NCBI GenBank assembly: GCA_029262715.1
Contig: JAJCYX010000195.1
Location: forward strand, 1 to 5,991
Direction of reading: 5' to 3'
DNA from: Chloroflexota bacterium
GTDB taxonomy: Bacteria > Chloroflexota > Dehalococcoidia > Lucifugimonadales > Lucifugimonadaceae
DNA: 5,991 bases
Shown: positions 1 to 5,307 of the stretch, one piece after another
How positions within the stretch are numbered: the stretch's first letter is position 1
How the letters are laid out: each line of letters begins with the position of its first letter
Translations under genes and position numbers: made by a program
Notes under the pieces: generated by a model
The model's input: the letters and a program-made list of their open reading frames with translations, nothing else
What the model was told of the DNA's origin: nothing
Database searches by the model: none

Positions 1-256
1 CGAACTCTGTCTCGCCAACAGGGCTCATCGCCTCCGGCCCATCTTTCCGATACATCGAGCTGCACTCAACGAACACGGTCTCGGTGATGTTGTGCCCGCT
101 GCCGGTGTCAGCGAGCAGGTGATCCAGCAGGTATCGGCCTCTCGGTCTGAGCTCAGTGCGGTCCCAGAAGTGGTGGTGCGGATCGCAGATCGGCAGGTCT
201 GGGTCGATCGGCTCCTCCACCGTCTTCGCCAACCACTCGGCAAGGTCAGTAGTCAT
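1..256 (-). CDS. Amidohydrolase-2 family metal-dependent hydrolase, N-terminal part
   Basis: The first 85 residues of a protein that continues past the left edge of the window. The start is an ATG preceded by a perfect AGGAGG (261-266) with a 4-base spacer. Residues 21-32 read LPICDPHHHFWD, the strand-1 metal-binding HxH (H27, H29) typical of the amidohydrolase_2 (PF04909) TIM-barrel hydrolases, usually preceded by 'D-x-H-x-H'. Residues 56-85, from NITETVFVECSSMYR to the GPEAMSPVGETEF stretch, match the second strand and following loop that I know from uncharacterised members of this family. Such enzymes hydrolyse or decarboxylate lactones and aromatic or cyclic acids using one divalent metal. 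The substrate here cannot be told because the catalytic Asp and C-terminal half lie outside the window. It starts 65 bases after the amidase stop on the same strand, so the two may be co-transcribed. The family is confident; the reaction is not. Confidence 0.88.
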   Translation of the reverse strand, partial: MTTDLAEWLAKTVEEPIDPDLPICDPHHHFWDRTELRPRGRYLLDHLLADTGSGHNITETVFVECSSMYRKDGPEAMSPVGETEF

Positions 257-321
257 ATCGCCTCCTGGTAATTTCGGACGAGCGAGTCGCGACGGATGCG
301 ATTAGCTGAGCCGACTCTCGT

Positions 322-1728
322 CTATTTGGTTGATATTGGATCGATAGGCGTGAGTGTTCCAAGACGCTCTTCTATCGCTCTTGCCGCCGCCAGCGCCTGC
401 TCTTCCCGCATTCGCCTCGCAATCACCTGAACGCCCAGCGGTAGTCCATTGTCAATTCCTGTCGGTACTGCCACTGCAGGCAGTTCCATGTTGTTAACCG
501 CCAAAGTGAGAAGCAGGCTATCAGCGATCTTCTCAACGGCTTCAGGACCCAGGAGATCCGAACCCGAAGCAAACTGCGGCTGAGTAGATACAGGACCGAG
601 CACCAGGGGAAATTGTGCCATGAATTCACTCCATTCCTGTCTGATGGCCAGGATCTCGACAAGACCCTGGTGGTACGCGGTCGGTCCTTCTCGATGGCCG
701 CTGGTTACATCGTCCAAGAACTTGGTGGCGTCGCTGCTTATAAGCTCGTTCAGGTCCGTTCTAGAGAGTTCCCAGACATCGTATCCGTGGATATTTTTCC
801 GGTGCTCCCAGAGCTCTTCGAGTCTGGGCGGGTTCACCAATTTAACGAGATACCCGGCATCTTCGAGAGCCGAGGCCGCACTGTGGACCGCACTCAGGAC
901 AGCAGGTTGCGTGGCCTGTCGAGACGGATGCTCAACGACAGCAACCGTGGTGTCTCCGGGCACAAGTTGAGTGCTGATCGGTGCGGGGACGGAATCTGGG
1001 TCACGGGGATCAGCGTCACTCAATACGTCGAGTGCAAGTTCGAGGTCGGCAACAGATCGGGCCAGGGGACCGTTGACCGCCCACGCCTGGGTAGTGATCG
1101 ACATCGGGCCGGACCATTTGCGACCAGGAATTCGCCCTCGCCCTGGCTTTAGAGAGCAGATGCCGCATGCCCAGGCCGGAATGCGCAGCGATCCTCCATA
1201 GTCATTACCCAGCCCAAGTGGTGACATACCTGTGGCGATAGCCGCGGCCTCACCTCCGCTTGATCCCCCGGCAGTGACACCCTTCTTCCACGGATTCTGG
1301 GTCCTTCCATGTAGCCCACTATCCGTGTCCCACCTGAGACCAATATCAGGCAGGTTCGTGCGGGCAATCGGGATGGCACCTGCTCGTTTCATCAACCTAA
1401 CGACTGCATCATCGTTTTCGGGGAGGTTGTCGGCGAGTTCAGGAACACCCAGAGTTGACGGTGACCCCACCACGTCAATGTTTTCTTTTACTGATATGGG
1501 AACTCCGAACAGCGGAGGAAGTGATTGGCTGGCGTTATGGGAGAGCGTTCGGTCCGCAGCAGCAGCAGCCGGGAGTGCAGATTCCTCAAGAGTATTGACC
1601 ACTGCGTTCAGGACAGGATTAACAGCATCAATCCGTTCAAGGTGTGCCTCGACTGCTTCCAAACTGCTGAACGTGCCTTCGCGAATGCCGTCCCTGATCT
1701 GTATCGCACTCAACTGCCAGATTTTCAA
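322..1728 (-). CDS. Amidase-signature (AS) family amidase
   Basis: A 468-aa serine hydrolase of the amidase-signature family (PF01425), which cleaves C-N amide bonds by a Ser-cisSer-Lys triad. Family landmarks are complete: an N-terminal helix with SSLEAVEAHLERI (21-33); GVPISVKENIDV with catalytic K81; GGSSGGEAAA with cis-Ser S156; and NDYGGSLRIPA with nucleophile S180. The 24-residue spacing of the two serines is the same as in fatty acid amide hydrolase. The C-terminal section with AVAVPTGIDNGLPLGVQVIARR (about 422-443) is also typical. The length is normal and nothing is broken. Translation begins at a TTG, supported by AAGAGGA (1734-1740) at a 5-base spacer and by the absence of any in-frame ATG or GTG just upstream. 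Because the family covers aliphatic, aryl and peptide amides and the GatA subunit, the substrate is unknown. No gatB or gatC is adjacent, so a GatA role is unlikely. The downstream amidohydrolase suggests a shared degradative role. Confidence 0.95.
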   Translation of the reverse strand: MKIWQLSAIQIRDGIREGTFSSLEAVEAHLERIDAVNPVLNAVVNTLEESALPAAAAADRTLSHNASQSLPPLFGVPISVKENIDVVGSPSTLGVPELADNLPENDDAVVRLMKRAGAIPIARTNLPDIGLRWDTDSGLHGRTQNPWKKGVTAGGSSGGEAAAIATGMSPLGLGNDYGGSLRIPAWACGICSLKPGRGRIPGRKWSGPMSITTQAWAVNGPLARSVADLELALDVLSDADPRDPDSVPAPISTQLVPGDTTVAVVEHPSRQATQPAVLSAVHSAASALEDAGYLVKLVNPPRLEELWEHRKNIHGYDVWELSRTDLNELISSDATKFLDDVTSGHREGPTAYHQGLVEILAIRQEWSEFMAQFPLVLGPVSTQPQFASGSDLLGPEAVEKIADSLLLTLAVNNMELPAVAVPTGIDNGLPLGVQVIARRMREEQALAAARAIEERLGTLTPIDPISTK

Positions 1729-1733
1729 GTTTG

Positions 1734-1740
1734 TCCTCTT
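1734..1740 (-). promoter_or_regulatory. Ribosome binding site fixing the amidase TTG start
   Basis: On the minus strand this reads AAGAGGA, 5 bases before the TTG at 1728-1726. It selects this non-ATG start, since the frame upstream is open but has no better initiation codon. Confidence 0.6.
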
Positions 1741-1845
1741 GTCCGCTGTGCGGCGAGTGTCACCTGGAGCACCTGGTCCTGCGTCTTGTTCACCGACATA
1801 AACCCGTGCTTGATGGGTCGTTCGCTAAATAGGACGAGACGCTTG

Positions 1846-2241
1846 TCAGTGCGCCAATAGCCACCGGATTCGTGCAGGCCAGGCGGCATAGTGAACTATC
1901 ACACCTACGCCAAGCAGCGCGGCAAACACATAGGCTTCACCGGTCGCCAACCACGCCGTGACCACGGCAAACAGCGCAAGTTCCAGGATGAGACGTACAG
2001 CGCCCGGAGTGGCGATCACCGTCTTGCCGGAACGGGATGGGTCGTTAGGCACGGCGAATACGCCCCAGACTCCGCCCGCAACAACCACTCCAACTATCGA
2101 AGCGAGCCACGCCGTGCCGCCACTGTAATTCAGGATAGATGCTACGACGATGCCCGATAGCAGTCCGGCCTCGAGTAGCAGCCTGAACCCGAGGTTCGCC
2201 CTGACAAACGCCGATTGGACATCAACTTCTTCCGAGGTCAT
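1846..2241 (-). CDS. DUF2568 / YrdB-like four-helix membrane protein
   Basis: A 131-aa integral membrane protein with about four hydrophobic segments (roughly residues 17-37, 44-64, 83-100 and 102-120) and short polar loops. The pattern NLGFRLLLE (16-24), WGVFAVPNDPSR (59-70), then RLILEL (83-88) in helix 3 and H117 in helix 4 matches the DUF2568 (YrdB-like) family of small bacterial membrane proteins. These have no established biochemical function. There is no signal peptide; the first helix probably acts as anchor. The ATG start has only a weak AGGT ribosome site, and no alternative start lies near it in frame. It begins 61 bases after the stop of the small lysine-rich gene and ends 117 bases before the amidase, all on the same strand. 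The charged tail (RIRWLLAH) probably lies on the cytoplasmic face. The family is fairly sure; the role is unknown. Confidence 0.85.
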   Translation of the reverse strand: MTSEEVDVQSAFVRANLGFRLLLEAGLLSGIVVASILNYSGGTAWLASIVGVVVAGGVWGVFAVPNDPSRSGKTVIATPGAVRLILELALFAVVTAWLATGEAYVFAALLGVGVIVHYAAWPARIRWLLAH

Positions 2242-2302
2242 GGTTACCTGACCGCAATCCCGATGGTCATCGTCTCAGAAGAGCACGGTGTCGGAATCAC
2301 GG

Positions 2303-2443
2303 CTAACTCGAAGAATTGGTGTTCGCCGCTGCAAGGCGTCGCTTCTTAGCCTTAGCCATCTTCACCTTAGGCTTCTTGACCTTGGGCGTTTCGGACTTCT
2401 TCTTCTTGGCTTCTTTTTTCTGTCGATCTGCGCCCTTGGCCAT
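2303..2443 (-). CDS. Small lysine-rich basic protein (46 aa)
   Basis: A short gene encoding 46 residues, beginning MAKGADRQKKEAKKKK and ending NTNSSS. Fifteen lysines and three arginines against three acidic residues give a net charge near +15. There is an AKKRR cluster (32-36), followed by AAA and a Ser/Asn-rich tail. Translation is well supported: ATG preceded by GAGAGGA (2451-2457) at a 7-base spacer, then an uninterrupted frame to TAG. There are no Cys or aromatic residues, and no predicted membrane segment. The composition resembles the basic tails of bacterial histone-H1-like or HU-type proteins and some ribosome-associated peptides, so binding to nucleic acid is plausible but not shown. 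I do not recognise a named family. It stands alone between the DUF1059 gene (160 bases upstream) and the DUF2568 gene (61 bases downstream). Low complexity could hide homologs from ordinary searches. Confidence 0.72.
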   Translation of the reverse strand: MAKGADRQKKEAKKKKSETPKVKKPKVKMAKAKKRRLAAANTNSSS

Positions 2444-2603
2444 AAGCCTGTCCTCTCAAACTTCCCTGGTTTCACCCGAACTTGCCGAGCGTCAACAATT
2501 GCCCGGAACGACACCTAACCTTACCCGGCTAAGTAAATTTCCCGCATCACAAGCATCTGCACTATCGACGAGATCGGAGTTGATCTGTGTCCCGACCCTC
2601 GAT

Positions 2604-2816
2604 TTAGATCTCCGGGCGCGGTGTCCTGATATCCGCTGGCCGGGCCGACTGCCAGATCGCCCCACGGATCATCTCGTCCTTTGATGCAAGCTCCTGGTCA
2701 GTGAGCCCATGAGCCAGTTTCATGTGCCCGTGAACCGCCGTAACCAGCTCATCAGTAGACTCACCGCTGACCACCTGGTCGCAGTGCGTGCCCATATCAA
2801 TACAGTTGAGGTCCAT
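2604..2816 (-). CDS. DUF1059 family small Cys/His protein
   Basis: A 70-aa protein with the DUF1059 pattern: NCIDMGTHCDQVVSGES (4-20), then TDELVTAVHGHMKLAHGLTD (21-40). C5, C12, H31 and H36 sit where this family has a putative zinc-finger-like metal site, and the DELV...H..H helix is typical. The family is widespread and annotated as predicted small metal-binding proteins; its function is not established. I chose the internal ATG at 2816 rather than the one at 2837. A strong GGAGGAG (2822-2828) lies 5 bases ahead of it, and the family normally starts just before the first Cys; the longer version would add only MDGGGDA. The tail (RPADIRTPRPEI) is polar and probably disordered. A possible extended -10 promoter lies about 57 bases upstream. 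It may be the first gene of the small-gene group, although 160 bases separate it from the next one. Confidence 0.85.
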   Translation of the reverse strand: MDLNCIDMGTHCDQVVSGESTDELVTAVHGHMKLAHGLTDQELASKDEMIRGAIWQSARPADIRTPRPEI

Positions 2817-2821
2817 GGCAT

Positions 2822-2828
2822 CTCCTCC
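2822..2828 (-). promoter_or_regulatory. Ribosome binding site that decides the DUF1059 start
   Basis: GGAGGAG on the minus strand, 5 bases before the ATG at 2816-2814. It would lie inside the coding region if the upstream ATG at 2837 were used, which argues for the shorter protein. Confidence 0.6.
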
Positions 2829-2872
2829 GCCGTCCATCGCTGTTATCGCCCTCAGACCGTCCCCTGACCGGC

Positions 2873-2881
2873 ATTATTACA
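2873..2881 (-). promoter_or_regulatory. Possible extended -10 promoter for the DUF1059 gene
   Basis: The minus strand reads TGTAATAAT, an extended -10 (TGn plus a hexamer matching TATAAT at 5 of 6 positions). No convincing -35 is present at 16-18 bases, which extended -10 promoters can tolerate. It would give a leader of about 50 bases before the ATG at 2816. This is pattern-based only. Confidence 0.33.
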
Positions 2882-2945
2882 CCAGTAGCAGCATTTCGAC
2901 ACACAATCGGCAGAAAGTGCTGACTGTAAGCGGCTTAGTGACCCG

Positions 2946-2982
2946 TCCTCCCTCCCAATTTCGGAGGGAGCTAGAGGGAGGG
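2946..2982. repeat. Hairpin repeat, left arm, copy 1
   Basis: A 37-base GC-rich unit containing CTCCCTCC (2948-2955), a 7-base loop and GGAGGGAG (2963-2970), a perfect 8-bp stem, followed by a TAGAGGGAGGG tail. It matches the unit at 4209-4245 at 32 of 37 positions. It is probably a dispersed intergenic palindrome of the REP type. Confidence 0.75.
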
Positions 2983-3054
2983 TGCCGCGTGCGGCGTTTT
3001 CTAGTGAATCACAGGTAGCCGACAAATAGACCCACTCTCTCCTAGGACACGAAA

Positions 3055-3106
3055 CGACCCTCACCCTGACCCGCGTCCATGGGGTACCCAAACCTGGGAA
3101 AGGATT
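3055..3106. repeat. Hairpin repeat, right (inverted) arm, copy 1
   Basis: It begins CGACCCTCACCCTGACCC (3055-3072), 17 of 18 identical to 4285-4302, then diverges before a degenerate CCCAAACCTGGGAAAGGA end (3088-3105). It is the inverted counterpart of the unit at 2946-2982, and the stem has decayed compared with copy 2. Confidence 0.6.
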
Positions 3107-3126
3107 CCTGCCGGAGTTCAACGATC

Positions 3127-3222
3127 TGTCATTCTGAACTTGATTCAGAATCTCTCTTGTGACTGTACGACACCAGAAAACGCGGCTCGCCGCTCAGAAC
3201 CCTCCGCTGCGGTCAGGATGAC
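3127..3222. repeat. ~96-bp element with inverted ends (MITE/REP-like)
   Basis: The ends GTCATTCTGA (3128-3137) and TCAGGATGAC (3213-3222) are inverted copies of each other at 9 of 10 positions. Inside the left end lies a perfect 8-bp stem, ATTCTGAA (3131-3138) with TTCAGAAT (3144-3151), around a CTTGA loop. A second small stem is GCGGC-TC-GCCGC (3182-3193). It resembles the GTCATTCTGA-type dispersed repeats seen in many environmental bacterial genomes. It encodes nothing and lies 36 bases past the stop of the upstream aldolase-like gene. Confidence 0.65.
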
Positions 3223-3258
3223 GGAGCGGAAACGCAGCTTGCTGCTGCTGCCGCCGCC

Positions 3259-4152
3259 TTACACAGGCATCGTCCTGCCGCTCAGCTTGCGGCCAATCTG
3301 CGCCGCTTCCTCGCCACCGCCAGAAAGGATCCGTGCGCCCCAGTCCTGCAAGAACTTCACATTCTCCTCGCGGCTGTTATTCGGGTCGTTCCATGAACTC
3401 AGGAAGAACAGGCCGTTGTCGTCGCACGCCTTCTTAATAGTGGTTCGAGCGTGCTCCATCTCAGGCGGGTAAGGCGGGTCGTGCGCGTCCTCATAGCCGT
3501 AAGACATCCCCATGTCGCCCGGTCCCCACTCAGCAAAAGCAAGACCAGGAACCTTGGTGATGAAGTCTGCGTTCGCCACCGACTCTCGGCTCTCAAGCTT
3601 CAGTCCGATCAGCAACTCGCCATTCGGGTTTAGCGGCCACGGGTCTGCAAGCTTCGTGTATTCAGCACCGGATACTCCCCAAATCTCGCCGGGGTAACCC
3701 TGTCCGCCTGCGCCTCGCTGACCCTGCACAAGACCGCGGTCGAGACCGTCTTTCTGGAACGGGTAGCGACACTCTTCGATAAATGCTCGCACCGCATCGG
3801 CCTGCCGCGCATGCGTGTGGAGGATGCCGTGAACTCCCGCTGAAAGCACCTGCCTGACCTGCCACGCGCTGGCACGAACCTCGTCAACGGTGCGGCAGTT
3901 GGAAGGAAGCGTCGAGATGACCGTTGGCGTGCGGTGGCCTGCATTCGTCGGGCCGCCATCAACAAGACCCTTCATGAACTCACGCAGACCCTGCGTGTTG
4001 AACGGGTAGTGCTCAAAGTCGGTTATCAGGAAGTCGGCCCAGGTCTTGGCCTGCTTCTTCCCGTTCTCGTAGGTCAGCTCGCCAGTACCTGTGTAGTACA
4101 GGTTCTCACCAGCTTCAAGCAGTTCGATACAGCGGTTAATTCGTTGTGGCAT
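3259..4152 (-). CDS. HpcH/HpaI aldolase/citrate lyase superfamily protein, paralog A
   Basis: A 297-aa (beta/alpha)8-barrel protein of the class II, metal-dependent HpcH/HpaI aldolase group, which makes or breaks C-C bonds of 2-keto-3-hydroxy acids via a pyruvate enolate. Matching landmarks, in order: WADFLITDFEH (38-48), with H48 where HpaI has its catalytic His; GVHGILHTHAR (106-116), then the conserved RYP (129-131); GLKLES (183-188), with E187 as metal ligand; and VPGLAFAEWGPGDMGMS (201-217), with D213 as the second ligand. The usual substrate Arg in the 'VVRP' strand is not visible; this strand reads TPTVISTLPSN (75-85). The ATG has GAGGAG (4158-4163) at a 5-base spacer. The length is somewhat above the ~250-265 aa of HpaI, owing to extra residues before and within the barrel. 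It lies 172 bases downstream of its paralog and ends near repeats. The fold is confident; the substrate is unknown. Confidence 0.9.
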   Translation of the reverse strand: MPQRINRCIELLEAGENLYYTGTGELTYENGKKQAKTWADFLITDFEHYPFNTQGLREFMKGLVDGGPTNAGHRTPTVISTLPSNCRTVDEVRASAWQVRQVLSAGVHGILHTHARQADAVRAFIEECRYPFQKDGLDRGLVQGQRGAGGQGYPGEIWGVSGAEYTKLADPWPLNPNGELLIGLKLESRESVANADFITKVPGLAFAEWGPGDMGMSYGYEDAHDPPYPPEMEHARTTIKKACDDNGLFFLSSWNDPNNSREENVKFLQDWGARILSGGGEEAAQIGRKLSGRTMPV

Positions 4153-4208
4153 ATTTTCTCCTCGGTGCCGGAGGCACGTTTTATTGAGTGGCGGGCTGTT
4201 GGTGCATT

Positions 4209-4245
4209 TCCTCCCTCCCGTTTTGGGAGGGAGTTAGAGGGTGGG
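4209..4245. repeat. Hairpin repeat, left arm, copy 2
   Basis: Contains CTCCCTCCC (4211-4219), a GTTTT loop and GGGAGGGAG (4225-4233), a perfect 9-bp stem, then a TTAGAGGGTGGG tail. It differs from copy 1 (2946-2982) at 5 of 37 positions and is in the same orientation. It lies upstream of the paralog A start. Confidence 0.78.
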
Positions 4246-4284
4246 ATAGTTCTCAGAGAAATTAACTAGACCATTCAAGTCGAG

Positions 4285-4322
4285 CGACCCTCACCCTAAC
4301 CCTCTCCCAATCTGGGAGAGGG
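4285..4322. repeat. Hairpin repeat, right (inverted) arm, copy 2
   Basis: Begins CGACCCTCACCCTAACCC and folds as CCCTCTCCC (4300-4308), an AATCT loop, and GGGAGAGGG (4314-4322), a perfect 9-bp stem. It lies just 2 bases beyond the paralog B stop codon, so its RNA hairpin could stabilise or trim the 3' end of that message. No T-run follows on the minus strand, so it is not a standard intrinsic terminator. Confidence 0.75.
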
Positions 4323-4324
4323 AA

Positions 4325-5218
4325 TCAGACAGGCATCGTCCTGCCGGTGATCTTGCGACCTATGTCTGCGGTCTCCCTTGTCGGCGCTCCGATCAGCTTT
4401 GAACCGAGCTCCTTGATGATGAACTCGATGCGCTGCTCGTCAGACATCGAATCGTCATTCCAGCCGCTATAGAACGCAACACCGTTAGCATCGAGCGCAG
4501 CCTTCACCGTGTTACGCGCATCGTTCATGATCTCGGGGTACGGCGGGTCATGCGCGTCGGGATCACCGAACGACATTCCCATGTCTCCCGGTCCCCACTC
4601 AGCAAAGGCGAGCCCCGGTACCGCAGCGGTTCGGTCGACATCCGGCAGGCAGTGGCGGTCTTCGATCTTGAGACCGAGCAACAGTTCGCCCTTCGGATTC
4701 AGCGGCCACGGATCGGCAACTTTCACATAATCGGCAGGGTCAACACCCCAGACTGCAGCGGGCTGTTTCTGACCACCACTGCCGCGCAAACCTTCGGGCA
4801 ACTCGTTGCGGCCAAGTTCCTGGGACGGGTAGCGGCAAGCGGCGATGAACCACTTGACCGCCTCGGGATCACGGGCGTGCGTGTGAAGAACACCGTGCGC
4901 GCCTGTCGAGAGAACATGCCTGACCTGCCATGCGTTCGCCCGCATCTCTTCAACCGTGATGCAGTTGGAAGGAAGCGTTGTCAGGACAGTCGGGGTCCGG
5001 TGACCGCTCGGCGTTGGGCCGCCATCAGCGAGACCCTTCATGAACTGAGTAAGGCCACCGATGTCGAAGAAATGGTGCTCGAAGTCCATGTGGACGACGT
5101 CAGCCCAGGTCTGCGACATCGCTCGCCCGCCGTCGTATGACAGCTCTTCGGGGTGGGTCATATAGACCGGCTCACCCATCTCTAGCAGTTCAATCGCCTT
5201 ATTGATTCGCGTCGCCAT
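4325..5218 (-). CDS. HpcH/HpaI aldolase/citrate lyase superfamily protein, paralog B
   Basis: A 297-aa protein of the same family as its downstream neighbour, with about 169 identical positions by hand alignment. Catalytic landmarks are conserved: MDFEH (44-48) with H48, LHTHAR (111-116), RYP (129-131), GLKIED (182-187) with metal ligand E186, and VPGLAFAEWGPGDMGMS (200-216) with D212. The expected substrate Arg is again absent from TPTVLTTLPSN (75-85). Segments shared with paralog A but not typical of HpaI include ADPWPLNP (168-175), DAHDPPYP (221-228) and the C-terminal GRTMPV. The greatest divergence is around 131-155, where active-site loops of this fold often set substrate choice. The ATG has CAGGAG (5225-5230) at a 6-base spacer, and a good promoter candidate lies at 5256-5283. 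It is probably the first gene of a unit with paralog A. A retro-aldol or lyase role is inferred only. Confidence 0.9.
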   Translation of the reverse strand: MATRINKAIELLEMGEPVYMTHPEELSYDGGRAMSQTWADVVHMDFEHHFFDIGGLTQFMKGLADGGPTPSGHRTPTVLTTLPSNCITVEEMRANAWQVRHVLSTGAHGVLHTHARDPEAVKWFIAACRYPSQELGRNELPEGLRGSGGQKQPAAVWGVDPADYVKVADPWPLNPKGELLLGLKIEDRHCLPDVDRTAAVPGLAFAEWGPGDMGMSFGDPDAHDPPYPEIMNDARNTVKAALDANGVAFYSGWNDDSMSDEQRIEFIIKELGSKLIGAPTRETADIGRKITGRTMPV

Positions 5219-5255
5219 GTTTTTCTCCTGTGGTTGATTCTCTATCTCGTTGCGG

Positions 5256-5283
5256 ATTATCTCCGTCGCGAGACCTTATTCAA
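5256..5283 (-). promoter_or_regulatory. Candidate sigma70-type promoter for paralog B
   Basis: On the minus strand: TTGAAT (5283-5278, 4 of 6 matches to TTGACA), a 16-base spacer, and GATAAT (5261-5256, 5 of 6 matches to TATAAT). The predicted start of transcription is near 5249, leaving a leader of about 31 bases that contains the ribosome site. It falls in the 89-base gap after the unknown gene, the place where a promoter for the aldolase pair is expected. Confidence 0.45.
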
Positions 5284-5307
5284 TGACACAAATGTGCATC
5301 TACAAAT

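Larger units (their letters stand above)
2817..3258. other. Gene-free stretch holding repeats
   Basis: About 440 bases between the second aldolase-like gene and the DUF1059 gene contain no credible coding frame. Open frames on either strand here lack ribosome sites and overlap repeats. From left to right the stretch holds the DUF1059 ribosome site and possible promoter, a GC-rich hairpin repeat (2946-2982), its inverted partner (3055-3106), a ~96-base element with inverted ends (3127-3222), and a short GCT/GCC trinucleotide run (about 3240-3257). Confidence 0.6.

Noticed and set aside
25..243. Minus-strand frame of 72 codons at the left edge
   Set aside because: It is Arg/Ser-rich and out of frame with the amidohydrolase start at 256, which has AGGAGG and the HxH motif and reads through the same bases.
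1232..1801. Plus-strand open frame of 189 codons opposite the amidase
   Set aside because: It is antisense to an intact amidase with all catalytic motifs, has no ribosome site and gives a low-complexity Ser/Ala/Arg-rich translation without any family motif.
2470..2495. TTGACG on the minus strand as -35 of a promoter for the lysine-rich gene
   Set aside because: At a 17-base spacing the -10 position reads AAACCA, which matches TATAAT poorly.
2316..2684. Plus-strand frame of 122 codons across the small-gene region
   Set aside because: Its Leu/Phe-rich start is the complement of the lysine codons (AAG/CTT) in the basic protein, and it has no ribosome site.
2816..2837. Upstream ATG as start of the DUF1059 protein
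   Set aside because: The strong GGAGGAG lies between this ATG and the next, so the second ATG is preferred; the extra MDGGGDA is simply the ribosome site translated.
2852..3121. Minus-strand frame of 89 codons in the gene-free stretch
   Set aside because: It runs through both arms of the hairpin repeat and the possible DUF1059 promoter, with no recognisable motif or ribosome site.
2946..3222. Possible CRISPR array
   Set aside because: The repeats are hairpins of unequal type with irregular spacing, and there are no regularly spaced identical units.
3240..3257. GCT/GCC trinucleotide run
   Set aside because: It is too short and impure to be a meaningful microsatellite and lies just past the paralog A stop.
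4550..5140. Plus-strand open frame of 196 codons opposite paralog B
   Set aside because: It is antisense to a conserved enzyme and explained by codon bias; a similar but shorter shadow opposite paralog A does not match it in extent.
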